Shown here in pieces: positions 52,392 to 61,032 of a DNA stretch of 64,000 nt. The translations under genes and the position numbers were made by a program. Below the pieces are notes generated by a model. That model saw nothing but the letters and a program-made list of their open reading frames with translations, was not told where the DNA came from and did not search any database. Positions within the stretch are counted from its first letter, which is position 1; each line of letters opens with the position of its first letter. Source of the stretch: Oscillospiraceae bacterium (lineage in GTDB: Bacteria > Bacillota > Clostridia > Oscillospirales > Ruminococcaceae); NCBI GenBank assembly GCA_017505635.1, contig JAFVOU010000021.1, forward strand, positions 42,666 to 106,665, read 5' to 3'.

Positions 52392-52781
52392 ATGAAAGAA
52401 GAGTATATCTTTACTGCTGCAACATCTGGTAATTTTACTGTTGGTGGTGTAGACAAAATTGGTGGTTATAAAGATGAGAAGATAAAAACTGGAAAGTATA
52501 CGTTATCTTTTTCTCATGATGGTATTGCTTCTTCTAAAGTGAAAAAAATCTTCTTATCTGATGATTTATTAAAAAAAGCACAAAGTTCATTCCCTATAAG
52601 AAATTACATAGTAGATAATTATATTGAGGTAGTATCAGAAAAAAGAGAGCCAGATGCTTGGGTTCTCTCAAAGGCTTCTGTAACTGTTCGTTCAACACTT
52701 GAAGAAAAAGCAATTATAGATACATTGCCGTCAAAATTGAAATGTGATGACATTATCAAATGGTTAAGTGATGCCACATAA
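52392..52781 (+). CDS. Unknown soluble protein, possibly 3' part of a split gene
   Basis: A 129-residue frame without a convincing ribosome site, in the same frame as the stop-terminated frame at 52179. The product is mixed alpha/beta with charged stretches ('GGYKDEKIKTGKYTLSFSHD', 'FLSDDLLKKAQSSF'); no family recognised. If translated separately it is a cytosolic protein; if the upstream TAA is read as a disabling mutation, this is the main domain of a membrane-anchored protein. Confidence 0.45.
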   Translation: MKEEYIFTAATSGNFTVGGVDKIGGYKDEKIKTGKYTLSFSHDGIASSKVKKIFLSDDLLKKAQSSFPIRNYIVDNYIEVVSEKREPDAWVLSKASVTVRSTLEEKAIIDTLPSKLKCDDIIKWLSDAT

Positions 52782-52865
52782 TTGAATTAGATGTAAATTT
52801 ATTAAAAGAATTTCTCGATGCATTTTCGGATGCAGTAGTAAAAATATGTAGTGATTAGATAAAAT

Positions 52866-52902
52866 AAAAATCTCACTTGTTTTAGCAAGTGAGATTTTTT
52901 AT
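52866..52902. terminator. Terminator at the end of the islet genes
   Basis: Arms 'aaaaatctcacttg' and 'caagtgagattttt' around a four-base loop (52867-52897), T-tailed on plus. Confidence 0.8.
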
Positions 52903-53170
52903 TAGTTTTCCAAAAGAGAAATATATTTATAAATTGTTGTTCTGCTCATATCGCAAACTCTGGCGAACTCTGTTGTATTCAGCTGCCCAGACTTATAAGC
53001 TGGATAATGTCGGTAAAAGATTTGTGGAATATCATCTTTCGTTGTGTGCGGCCGCCCGATTTTTGCCCCTTTGGCAGCGGCATTCTGCATTCCAGACTTT
53101 ACTCTCTGGCGGATTATCATTAACTATAATTTCGCAAATACACCCGACATCTGGGTGAAAGCTTTTCCTT
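52902..53170 (-). pseudogene. Remnant of a serine recombinase (resolvase)
   Basis: On the minus strand the reading 'GKAFTQMSGVFAKL', then a TAG stop, then 'LMIIRQRVKSGMQNAAAKGAKIGRP' (in two parts) and a C-terminal helix-turn-helix ('NTTEFARVCDMSRTTIYKYI') follows the end of the catalytic domain and the DNA-binding domain of Tn3-type resolvases. Upstream of 'GKAF' there is another in-frame stop and the N-terminal catalytic half with the active Ser is missing. A dead fragment, and evidence for past insertion. Confidence 0.7.
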
Positions 53171-53227
53171 AAATATATTTTATAGCAGTTATCGGCTTGA
53201 TATCCCCCTAATTGCAACAAGTTTCAA

Positions 53228-53256
53228 TTGCACGCAATCTATCATTGTGTTAATAT
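53228..53256 (+). promoter_or_regulatory. Candidate promoter of the acetamidase family gene
   Basis: TTGCAC (53228-53233), 17-bp spacer, TAATAT (53251-53256), 40 bp before the start codon. Confidence 0.5.
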
Positions 53257-53296
53257 ATATTTAAAACATACAATTGTTTTAAGGAGGATTTTGCAT

Positions 53297-54175
53297 ATGA
53301 TAATCAAGGACAATTACATTTACAGAATGGGTGACGGCAAGGAAAATGCTGTGCACGTTAAACAGGGTGAAATTGTGGTTTTTGATGCCCGTGACGGATT
53401 TAACAATCAGATTCCTGACGAAAGCTATGTTATGGACCGTCTTGACTGGGACAGTGTAAATCCTGCCACAGGTCCTGCTTATATCGAAGGTGCCGAAAAA
53501 GGCGATGTGCTTAAAATTGAAATTGTCGATATAGAAGTTGCCGACGAGGGCACAATGTGCGCTTTGCCGGGCAGCGGTGTACTTGGTGCAGACGTTGTAA
53601 GCAGCGAAGCAAAAAAGGTTAAAATTGTTGACGGCTGTGCAGTATTTGACAACTTTAAAATTCCTGTAAAACCAATGATTGGCGTTATCGGTGTTGCTCC
53701 TGAAGGCGAACCTGTGCCTTGCGGTGTGCCGGGTAATCACGGCGGCAATATGGATAATGCCAAAATAACCAAAGGGGCTGTTCTTTATCTGCCTGTTTTC
53801 CATGACGGTGCATATCTCAGCTGCGGCGACTGCCATGCAGGTATGGGTGACGGCGAAATTATGGTTACAGGCGTGGAAATTCCTGCAAAAATAAGCCTTA
53901 AATTTGAGGTTCTGAAAGGCGTTTCAATAAAAGAACCAAGACTTGAAGATGACGAGTACATATACACAATTTCCTCTGACGTTGACATTGAAAAAGCAAT
54001 TTACAGTTCAACAAAAACAATGGCAGAAATTTTACAGGATAAGCTTGGATACAGCCTTAACAAAGCAGGTATGCTTATAAGCCTTGTGGGCAATCTGCAG
54101 TTCTGCCAGGTGGTGGATCCGGCCCTTACTGTAAGAATGGCAATACCAAAATATATCTGTGATAGAATAATTTAA
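53297..54175 (+). CDS. Acetamidase/formamidase family protein
   Basis: A 292-residue amidohydrolase of the FmdA/AmdA type. Signs are 'DSVNPATGPAYIEGAEKGDVLKIEI' (in part), 'GVPGNHGGNMD' and 'LPVFHDGAYLSCGDCHAGMGDGE', with His, Asp and Cys residues that in relatives bind the metal. It would release ammonia from short amides. The ATG at 53297 follows AAGGAGG by ten bases; the longer frame from 53228 begins inside the promoter. Single-gene unit; substrate not certain. Confidence 0.9.
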   Translation: MIIKDNYIYRMGDGKENAVHVKQGEIVVFDARDGFNNQIPDESYVMDRLDWDSVNPATGPAYIEGAEKGDVLKIEIVDIEVADEGTMCALPGSGVLGADVVSSEAKKVKIVDGCAVFDNFKIPVKPMIGVIGVAPEGEPVPCGVPGNHGGNMDNAKITKGAVLYLPVFHDGAYLSCGDCHAGMGDGEIMVTGVEIPAKISLKFEVLKGVSIKEPRLEDDEYIYTISSDVDIEKAIYSSTKTMAEILQDKLGYSLNKAGMLISLVGNLQFCQVVDPALTVRMAIPKYICDRII

Positions 54176-54194
54176 AATCGCAATAACGCACAAT

Positions 54195-54243
54195 AAATAT
54201 GGGCTATAATCTTTTATTTTATGATTACAGCCCATATTTTTAT
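54195..54243. terminator. Terminator after the acetamidase family gene
   Basis: Arms 'aaatatgggctataat' and 'attacagcccatattt' (54195-54239, one mispair) with a loop of 13, T-rich on plus. Confidence 0.78.
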
Positions 54244-54264
54244 TGAGATATAAATTTAATCATA

Positions 54265-54293
54265 TTGACCTTTTATTATGATAGTAATATAAT
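54265..54293 (+). promoter_or_regulatory. Promoter of trkAH
   Basis: TTGACC (54265-54270), 17-bp spacer, TATAAT (54288-54293), about 65 bp before the trkA start. Confidence 0.75.
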
Positions 54294-54357
54294 ATAAGTT
54301 GATTTATTATCAGATAAAACATCCAATCTTTATTGTTTGAAAGGATTATATTGGATT

Positions 54358-55746
54358 ATGAATATTATTATTGTAGGCTGCGGCAAAGTTGGCTTTTTTC
54401 TTGCTGAGCAGCTTTCAAAAGAAGAACATGATATCACTATAGTTGACTACAATGACGAAACTTTGGGAAAAGCTTATGATACTCTTGACATTATGACAAT
54501 CAAGGGTAACGGTGTTTCCCCTGCTACTTTGACAGAAGCAGGCGCTGACAACGCTGACCTGGTTATTGCCGCCACAAGCAGTGACGAAGTTAACATGGTG
54601 TGCTGCCTTACTGCAAAACAGCTGGGTGCAAAATATACTGTTGCACGTATACGTACCCCTGAATATACCGAAAGCATTGTTGAACTTAAGAAAAACCTTA
54701 AGATAGACGTTGTTATCAATCCTGAAAGTGCTGCTGCTGCAGAAATTGCACGTCTTTTGCGTTTTCCTGCTGCTGCAGATATAGAAACTTTCTGCCGCGG
54801 CAAAGTTGAACTTATGGGCTTTGTGCTGCAGGAAGGTGACTTTCTTATTGGCAAATCCCTGATGGACCTGCCACCACAGGTTAAAAAACTGCAGCTTCTG
54901 TTCTGTGTTGCAGACAGAAACGGCGACGTGTGCATACCAAAAGGTTCTTTTATCCCTAAAGCCGGTGATAAACTTTACATTATCGGTCAACCTTCTGGTC
55001 TGGACAGATTCTTCCGCCTGCTTGGCAGATATACTCCAAAAATCAAAAAGGTTTTCCTTGTTGGCGGCGGCAAAATTTCGGCATATCTTATCGAAATGCT
55101 GCACAATATGAACATCAATCTTAAAGTTGTTGATAAAGATATTGAAAAATGCAACGAAATTGCAAAACTTTTCCCTGATGTTATCACCATCAACGGCGAC
55201 GGCAGCGACCATGAACTGCTGGAAGAAGAAAACCTGTCGTCCTACGATGCATTTGTTGCTCTTACCGGTCGTGATGAAGACAACCTTATTATCTCCCTTT
55301 ATGCTATGCAGCAGGGTGTTTCCAAAACAATAACAAAATGCAACCGCCAAAATTATATAGGCATTGCAAGAAGCATCGGTCTTAACAGTATTGTTTCGGC
55401 AAAATATGTTGTTGCTTCCCAGATTCTTCATCTTGTTCGCGGTATGAAAAACAGTCAGGGCAGTGTTATGAACAGTTTGCACCGCATTGCAGACGGTAAC
55501 GCTGAAGCAATGGAATTTAAGGTTAATTCAACTACCAAAAACGTTGGCGTTCCGCTTAAAGACCTCAAGCTTAAACCTGATGTTTTGCTTGCTGTTATCG
55601 TTCGTAAAGGTGTTATTATTATCCCTGAAGGTACAACCTGTCTTGAACCTGACGACAGTGTAATTATTATTACAAGCGGCAGCTTCATTCTTGACCTTAA
55701 TGATATTTATACAGTAAATGACACAAACAACGGAGGTTCCAACTGA
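54358..55746 (+). CDS. trkA: Trk potassium uptake regulatory protein TrkA
   Basis: Cytosolic gating ring of the Trk K+ channel, 462 residues, two tandem halves each with an NAD-binding RCK-N domain ('IIIVGCGKVGFFLAEQLS' at the start; 'VFLVGGGKISAYLIEML' near 228) and a TrkA-C domain ('DFLIGKSLMDLPP' and 'NVGVPLKDLKL'). ATG 54358 is preferred over a TTG at 54337, as 'gaaagga' would lie inside the latter's frame. It overlaps trkH by one base (TGATG), so the two are coupled. Confidence 0.92.
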   Translation: MNIIIVGCGKVGFFLAEQLSKEEHDITIVDYNDETLGKAYDTLDIMTIKGNGVSPATLTEAGADNADLVIAATSSDEVNMVCCLTAKQLGAKYTVARIRTPEYTESIVELKKNLKIDVVINPESAAAAEIARLLRFPAAADIETFCRGKVELMGFVLQEGDFLIGKSLMDLPPQVKKLQLLFCVADRNGDVCIPKGSFIPKAGDKLYIIGQPSGLDRFFRLLGRYTPKIKKVFLVGGGKISAYLIEMLHNMNINLKVVDKDIEKCNEIAKLFPDVITINGDGSDHELLEEENLSSYDAFVALTGRDEDNLIISLYAMQQGVSKTITKCNRQNYIGIARSIGLNSIVSAKYVVASQILHLVRGMKNSQGSVMNSLHRIADGNAEAMEFKVNSTTKNVGVPLKDLKLKPDVLLAVIVRKGVIIIPEGTTCLEPDDSVIIITSGSFILDLNDIYTVNDTNNGGSN

Positions 55747-57182
55747 TGAATCTTAAGGTTGTTTTAAAAATTGTCGGTCGTGTTATAACAATGGAAGCCA
55801 TTGTTATGCTTATTCCTACTTTGGTGGCATTTTTTTACGGTGAAAGTCTTGAACCATTTTTTATCACCATTCTTTTGATGCTTTTTACCGGTATTATTCT
55901 TGCCAGCATCAATGCCACAAAAGAATTTTTCATCAGAGAAGGCTTTTTTACGGTTGGGCTTATATGGCTTGCAACAGGTTTTTTCGGTGCTTTGCCATTT
56001 TATTATTCGGGATATTTCCCTTCTTTTATGGATTGTCTGTTTGAATCCTGCTCCGGATTTACAACCACCGGTTCTTCAATATTGACAAATATCGAAGCTT
56101 TGCCAAAAGGCATTCTGTTCTGGCGCTCACTCACACACTGGCTTGGAGGTATGGGTGTGCTTGTGCTTGCCACAGCACTTATTCCAACTATAGGCATACG
56201 CACAAAATATCTTACTCAAGCAGAATCTCCCGGTCCTGTTTTCTCCAAACTTGTTCCAAAACAGGCACAGACATCAAAAATTCTTTATGCTATCTACTGT
56301 TTTTTTACTGTAGCTGAAGCTGTATGTCTGCGTATTGCAGGAATGCCTTGGTATGACAGTTTTATCCATGCTTTCGGTACAGCAGGTACCGGTGGTTTCT
56401 CAAATATGAACGCCAGTGTTGGCGCTTATGACAGCATGGCAATAGATATGGTTATCTCTGTATTTATTTTATTGTTCTCTGTAAACTTTGCTATGTACTT
56501 CCTTCTTCTTACACGCAAGTTTAAAGAAGTCCTTAAAAGTGATGAGCTCAGATTTTTCTTTTCTGTAGTTATCGCAGCAACAGCTATTATCTGTTTTAAC
56601 ATCCGCCCGCTTTATGCAGACTGGGCAGAGACTTTCCGCTATGCATTCTTTCAGGTTTGTTCCATAATCTCCACAACAGGTTATGCAACAACCGACTGGC
56701 TGTACTGGCCGCAGATTTGTCAGATGATATTTATTCTGCTTATGTTCTGCGGTGCCTGCGCAGGCAGTACAGGCGGCGGTATGAAGTGTTCTCGTATTTT
56801 AGTAATTTTCAGAACTATAAAACGAGAAATACATCATATTATTCACCCTCGTGCTGTTGAGGTTATCAAACTTGACGGCAAGGTTGTGGAAGAAAAAACC
56901 ATAAACTCCATTCTCACCTTTGCCTGCTGTTATGTCATGATTATACTTGCAGGTGCAATAGTTGTATCCCTTGACGGTTTCAATTTCAGCGAATCCTTTA
57001 CAGCTGCACTTACCTGTGTAAGCAATATCGGTCCTGGTTTAGGTGTATTTGGCCCTGCAGGCAACTTTGCCACACTTTCCAGTTTTTCAAAAGGCTTTTT
57101 GTCCTTCTGTATGATAATCGGCCGACTGGAAATTTTCCCTATTTTAGTATTGCTCAGTCCTTCTGCATGGCACCGTTCCTAA
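55746..57182 (+). CDS. trkH: Trk potassium transporter membrane subunit TrkH
   Basis: Channel-like K+ transporter, 478 residues, with four repeated membrane-pore-membrane units. Pore selectivity stretches are seen as 'CSGFTTTGSSIL', 'FGTAGTGGFSN', 'ISTTGYATTD' and 'CVSNIGPGLG'. 'HWLGGMGVLVLATALIP' and 'GGMKCSRILVIFR' are also typical. Works with TrkA for low-affinity potassium uptake and osmotic balance. Terminator 17 bp later. Confidence 0.93.
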   Translation: MNLKVVLKIVGRVITMEAIVMLIPTLVAFFYGESLEPFFITILLMLFTGIILASINATKEFFIREGFFTVGLIWLATGFFGALPFYYSGYFPSFMDCLFESCSGFTTTGSSILTNIEALPKGILFWRSLTHWLGGMGVLVLATALIPTIGIRTKYLTQAESPGPVFSKLVPKQAQTSKILYAIYCFFTVAEAVCLRIAGMPWYDSFIHAFGTAGTGGFSNMNASVGAYDSMAIDMVISVFILLFSVNFAMYFLLLTRKFKEVLKSDELRFFFSVVIAATAIICFNIRPLYADWAETFRYAFFQVCSIISTTGYATTDWLYWPQICQMIFILLMFCGACAGSTGGGMKCSRILVIFRTIKREIHHIIHPRAVEVIKLDGKVVEEKTINSILTFACCYVMIILAGAIVVSLDGFNFSESFTAALTCVSNIGPGLGVFGPAGNFATLSSFSKGFLSFCMIIGRLEIFPILVLLSPSAWHRS

Positions 57183-57198
57183 TTTAATATAAAAAATT

Positions 57199-57236
57199 AC
57201 AGCCTTTCCACTTTGGAAAGGCTGTTTAATTATTTT
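57199..57236. terminator. Terminator shared by trkH and nfnB
   Basis: Arms 'acagcctttcca' and 'tggaaaggctgt' with a two- to four-base loop (57199-57225), T-rich on plus and A-rich on the left, so bidirectional. Confidence 0.83.
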
Positions 57237-58618
57237 TCGTTTAACATTTTATCGATTGCTGCCGCTGCCTGCTTGCCTGCACCCATTGCCAGAATTACCG
57301 TTGCAGCACCTGTAACTGCATCCCCGCCTGCATAAACTGCATCTCTTGTGGTAAGACCGTCATCTCCGTTTGTAACGATACAACCCCATTTGTCTGTTTC
57401 AAGGCCTTCTGTAGTGGAGGATATAAGCGGATTTGGGCTTGTGCCGATAGACATAATCATTGTATCAATGTCTATGATAAACTCGCTGTCCGGTTTTACA
57501 ACAGGGCGTCTGCGGCCTGATGCATCAGGTTCTCCAAGCATCATTTCCACACATTTAATCGCCTTTACTTCTCCGTTTTCATCACCGATAACCTCTACAG
57601 GGTTTGTAAGAAGTTTAAAGATAATACCCTCTTCCTGTGCATGTTCAATCTCTTCCAGACGGGCAGGAAGTTCCTGCATGCCACGGCGGTAAACTATGTA
57701 AACATTTTCTGCACCAAGTCGTTTTGCACTGCGGGCTGCATCCATTGCAACGTTTCCGCCGCCTACAACCGCAACATTGCGGCTTTTGCGGATTGGTGTT
57801 TTGCTGGTTGGCAGATAAGCTTTCATAAGGTTAACGCGTGTAAGATATTCGTTTGCGCTGTACACACCTTTAAGGCTTTCGCCCGGGATACCCATAAATT
57901 TAGGCAGACCTGCACCGCTTCCGATATATACTGCTTCAAATCCGTTTTCAAAAAGCTCGTCGATTGTGAGAATTTTACCGATAACCATATTGGTTTCGAT
58001 TTTAACCCCAAGTGCCTTAAGATTGTCTATTTCATATTTTACAATATCCTTTGGCAGACGGAATTCAGGAATACCATATACCAACACGCCACCTGCTGTG
58101 TGCAGAGCCTCATAAATTGTAACTTCGTAGCCTTTTTTGGCAAGTTCCCCTGCGCAGGTAAGCCCTGTAGGTCCTGCACCGATAACCGCAACTTTTCTGC
58201 CGTTGGACTGCACAGTCTGCGGTTTCTGCGCACAGTGTTCCCTGTGCCAGTCGGCAACAAAACGTTCCAGACGTCCGATTGCAACACTTTCACCCTTGTT
58301 TGCACGCACACATTTGCCTTCGCACTGTGTTTCCTGCGGACAAACACGGCCACAAACTGCAGGAAGACTTGTCTGCTGAGAGAGAACTTCGTAAGCTTTT
58401 TCTATATCGCCTTTTGCAACCTCTGCAATAAATGCAGGAATGTCAATTAAAACAGGACAACCGCTGATGCAAGGCTTGTGTTTGCAGTTGAGGCAGCGCC
58501 TTGCTTCGTCCATTGCCATTTCAAGCGTGTACCCAAGTGCTACTTCGCCAAAGTTTTTGTTGCGCACCATTGGGTCCTGACTTGGCATAGGGCATTTGTT
58601 TGGATTTGTATTTACCAT
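57230..58618 (-). CDS. nfnB: NADPH-dependent glutamate synthase-like subunit, NfnB
   Basis: A 462-residue FAD and Fe-S protein. N-terminal [4Fe-4S] ligands are in 'CLNCKHKPCISGCP' and 'CGRVCPQETQCEGKCV', the FAD loop is 'VIGAGPTGLTCAGEL' and the NADP(H) loop is 'VVGGGNVAMDAARSA'. It resembles the small subunit of glutamate synthase (often annotated gltA), but with the NfnA gene directly upstream and no large GltB subunit, it is best read as the bifurcating subunit that couples NADPH oxidation to reduction of ferredoxin and NAD+. The start shares a base with the stop of nfnA. Confidence 0.88.
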   Translation of the reverse strand: MVNTNPNKCPMPSQDPMVRNKNFGEVALGYTLEMAMDEARRCLNCKHKPCISGCPVLIDIPAFIAEVAKGDIEKAYEVLSQQTSLPAVCGRVCPQETQCEGKCVRANKGESVAIGRLERFVADWHREHCAQKPQTVQSNGRKVAVIGAGPTGLTCAGELAKKGYEVTIYEALHTAGGVLVYGIPEFRLPKDIVKYEIDNLKALGVKIETNMVIGKILTIDELFENGFEAVYIGSGAGLPKFMGIPGESLKGVYSANEYLTRVNLMKAYLPTSKTPIRKSRNVAVVGGGNVAMDAARSAKRLGAENVYIVYRRGMQELPARLEEIEHAQEEGIIFKLLTNPVEVIGDENGEVKAIKCVEMMLGEPDASGRRRPVVKPDSEFIIDIDTMIMSIGTSPNPLISSTTEGLETDKWGCIVTNGDDGLTTRDAVYAGGDAVTGAATVILAMGAGKQAAAAIDKMLNEK

Positions 58619-59460
58619 TATTCTGCCTCCTTATTCAAAAGGTTGCATGCTGCTTCCCTTTTGTGAGTTTCAAATTTCTTATACATTGAAGAACGGCTGA
58701 TAGCCTCATCAAAATCCACCTTGTGACCGTCAAAATCAGGACCGTCAACACAGGCAAACTGTATTTTTCCGTCAACGGTAAGACGGCAGCCGCCGCACAT
58801 ACCTGTGCCGTCAATCATAATAGGGTTCATTGATACTGTAGTTTTTATACCGTACTTTTCGGTAACCTTGCATACAAATTTCATCATAACAAGAGGACCG
58901 ATAGCGATAACTTCGTCATACTGTTCACCGCTGTTGATAAGTGTTTCAAGCGCATTGGTAACAAGGCCTTTTTCGCCGTAAGAACCGTCATCTGTCATAA
59001 TTACAAGCTTGTCGCTTGCTGCCTTGAATTCATCTTCCAGAATAAGCAAATCTTTGCTGCGGAAACCTACAACGCTGTGCACACAGCAGCCGTTTTCCTT
59101 AAGTTTTTTTGCTACAGGATATGCAATTGCACAGCCTACGCCACCACCGATAACAGCAACTTTTTTGAGGCCTTCAAGGTGGCTTGGTTTGCCTAAAGGA
59201 CCTGCAAAATCACATATTGTATCGTTTTCGCAGAGTGTAGCAAGTTCCATTGTGCCTTCGCCCACAAGCTGAAATATAATTGTAACTGTGCCGTTTTCTG
59301 CATCGTAATCGGAAATAGTAAGAGGTATGCGTTCGCTGTCTTCCAATGCGCGCAGAATAACAAACTGCCCCGGCTGTGCTTTTTTTGCAATCAGCGGTGC
59401 ATTTATAACCATTCTGCAAACGGTTGGATTTAAGAAATCTTTTTTAAGAATTTTGTCCAT
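58618..59460 (-). CDS. nfnA: NfnA, ferredoxin:NAD-type reductase subunit
   Basis: A 280-residue flavoprotein of the ferredoxin-NADP reductase type with an N-terminal FAD domain ('GQFVILRALEDSERIPLTISDYD', in part), an NAD domain ('VAVIGGGVGCAIAYPVAKKL') and a C-terminal [2Fe-2S] site ('GMCGGCRLTVDG' with a later Cys in 'CVDGPDFDGH'). With NfnB it forms the NADH-dependent reduced ferredoxin:NADP+ oxidoreductase, which balances NADH, NADPH and ferredoxin in fermenting anaerobes. First gene of the pair. Confidence 0.88.
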   Translation of the reverse strand: MDKILKKDFLNPTVCRMVINAPLIAKKAQPGQFVILRALEDSERIPLTISDYDAENGTVTIIFQLVGEGTMELATLCENDTICDFAGPLGKPSHLEGLKKVAVIGGGVGCAIAYPVAKKLKENGCCVHSVVGFRSKDLLILEDEFKAASDKLVIMTDDGSYGEKGLVTNALETLINSGEQYDEVIAIGPLVMMKFVCKVTEKYGIKTTVSMNPIMIDGTGMCGGCRLTVDGKIQFACVDGPDFDGHKVDFDEAISRSSMYKKFETHKREAACNLLNKEAE

Positions 59461-59494
59461 AGCATTGTTTCCTTTGTAAAACTGTATCTATAAA

Positions 59495-59524
59495 ATTATA
59501 CTATATATATAACAATGTCCGCAA
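59495..59524 (-). promoter_or_regulatory. Candidate promoter of nfnAB
   Basis: On the minus strand, TTGCGG (59519-59524), 18-bp spacer, TATAAT (59495-59500), 35 bp before the nfnA start. The -10 box is perfect; the -35 is weaker. Confidence 0.5.
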
Positions 59525-59547
59525 GATGTTATTTAATGTAAATAAAA

Positions 59548-59580
59548 TGAAAAGGAGAGTATTAACCTCTCCTTTTTTGT
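59548..59580. terminator. Terminator at the end of the PadR-controlled operon
   Basis: Arms AAAAGGAGAG and CTCTCCTTTT (59550-59576) with a seven-base loop. It abuts the stop of the last minus-strand gene and is T-tailed on both sides. Confidence 0.8.
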
Positions 59581-60449
59581 CAGAATATTCCCGGAATTTT
59601 AATCGCCAGCCACAATCCTATTGCAAAACTTGCAAGGTTTGCCGCAAACGCATAGGCCGCAGCCCTGCCCTTACCGGCAGTTTTTTTGCTGAAACGGCCA
59701 ATCAGCAGCAGATAAACAAGTGCTTCAATACCAAACACCACAATCTCAAGCAGCATAAGGAATATAAAGTAAGCCATTCCTCCCATAATGTAATTAATTA
59801 GGTTAAGCATAAGATTAAGCGCCACCTGTGTAATAACATTCACCGCAGCAATAAATGTGAGTGTTCGCTTTTCCCGATATCCAAATATAAACGCAATTGC
59901 AATTTCAATCAGTATCGTTGCTACAATGCGTGACGCAAGCGAAATTGTTTCCCATGTAAAATCGTAGCTTTTTTCTGCCACAATCAGTTTATCCGTCCGG
60001 AAATTATCGGTTAAATCCACTGTGTAATAACTGTCAAACGCATATCTTTCATAAATATCACTTACATAATATGTGTTCGTTTCGGGAAAATAGAGAAGAA
60101 TTTTAAAAGGTGACGGCGGATAATACGTCCAGTTAAGCTGATTAGTACGGGTGCAGTCCCATACTTCCTGCAAAAAGTAGTATCCGTCTGCATCTTTATA
60201 GTCTGCAAAAATCTGCCACAGCTCTTTACTGTAGTCATAATGTCTTTCGTGGCCTGCTATTCCGTCCCAGGCAGATGACGGCCCTGTTGACTCCCGTTCT
60301 GACAGCAGTGTGCCATAATATTCTGTGCCGCTTTCCACACCTTTAAAGGTTATATTCACCGATGGTTTAGGGCCGGCATCAGCAGATACCGCAAAAGGTA
60401 AAGAAAATATGATTATAAAACACAATAAAAATGTCAGATATCTTTTCAT
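59580..60449 (-). CDS. Exported multi-pass membrane protein of unknown function
   Basis: A 289-residue protein with a signal sequence (cleavage likely after 'AVSADA'), an extracytoplasmic domain of about 140 residues rich in Tyr and Trp ('YYGTLLSERESTGPSSAWDG'), and four membrane segments in the C-terminal half (about 168-190, 197-220, 225-250 and 265-287). No family is recognised. Last gene of the five-gene operon behind padR. The outward domain could sense or bind something on the surface; this is inference from topology. Confidence 0.6.
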   Translation of the reverse strand: MKRYLTFLLCFIIIFSLPFAVSADAGPKPSVNITFKGVESGTEYYGTLLSERESTGPSSAWDGIAGHERHYDYSKELWQIFADYKDADGYYFLQEVWDCTRTNQLNWTYYPPSPFKILLYFPETNTYYVSDIYERYAFDSYYTVDLTDNFRTDKLIVAEKSYDFTWETISLASRIVATILIEIAIAFIFGYREKRTLTFIAAVNVITQVALNLMLNLINYIMGGMAYFIFLMLLEIVVFGIEALVYLLLIGRFSKKTAGKGRAAAYAFAANLASFAIGLWLAIKIPGIF

Positions 60450-60475
60450 ATTATCCCCCTTTCATAAAAGTACAG

Positions 60476-60994
60476 TTATATTTTCTGTATCTTTAATCCT
60501 GTTTTTTCTTCGATAAATCTGCAGAATTCCTTTGGTGTGCCGTTGGACATAGCTGTAAGGTCATAAACCTGTGCATGACGGCGGCTGAGCACAAACACTA
60601 TGTAGTCGCCCCTTCTGGCAATCGCCTCGATAATATTATATTTAAACTCGGTTGTGCCAACTTCGGTTGACGAAACAAAATTGTCTTCGCCGAATGTGAC
60701 AACCCCCTTTTCGCTGCCTTTTATCATTCGCTTTAATGCTATAAATGCATTGAGCCTGTCTTCAAATATAAGCGCCGCAAGTATGGCAATTCCTGCTATG
60801 GATGTGATAAACGTATTAAAATTAAAGTCATCCGCAAGTACTGCCACCACAACCAGCAATATTGCCAGCGCAATTACAATTACACCAAATATATGGCTGC
60901 GCTTTGATTTCTTTTTATGTGTGGTTTTGCGCACTGCTCTTGCCATAACCGTAAGTGCATCCATATCGTAAACTGTATTGAAAACAAAATTCAT
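60476..60994 (-). CDS. YcxB-like membrane protein
   Basis: A 172-residue protein with two central membrane segments (about 38-58 and 60-80) and a C-terminal beta-rich domain ('ITSSTEVGTTEFKYNII'-like pattern, 'RRGDYIVFVLSRRHAQVYDL') that resembles the YcxB-like family of Firmicutes. The ATG at 60994 lies 7-10 bases after GGGAGGTG, which would be inside the coding frame if an ATG at 61009 were used. Function of the family is unknown. Confidence 0.62.
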   Translation of the reverse strand: MNFVFNTVYDMDALTVMARAVRKTTHKKKSKRSHIFGVIVIALAILLVVVAVLADDFNFNTFITSIAGIAILAALIFEDRLNAFIALKRMIKGSEKGVVTFGEDNFVSSTEVGTTEFKYNIIEAIARRGDYIVFVLSRRHAQVYDLTAMSNGTPKEFCRFIEEKTGLKIQKI

Positions 60995-61032
60995 ATCTGC
61001 ACCTCCCATATTTATTACCTGATTATTTTAAT

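Noticed and set aside
53032..53220. A 62-codon frame on the minus strand in the resolvase region
   Set aside because: It is out of frame with the recognisable resolvase sequence and has no ribosome site or family likeness.
57230..58618. Glutamate synthase small subunit (GltD)
   Set aside because: Sequence similarity is real, but there is no large subunit, and the overlapping upstream gene is NfnA-like, so NfnB is the better reading.
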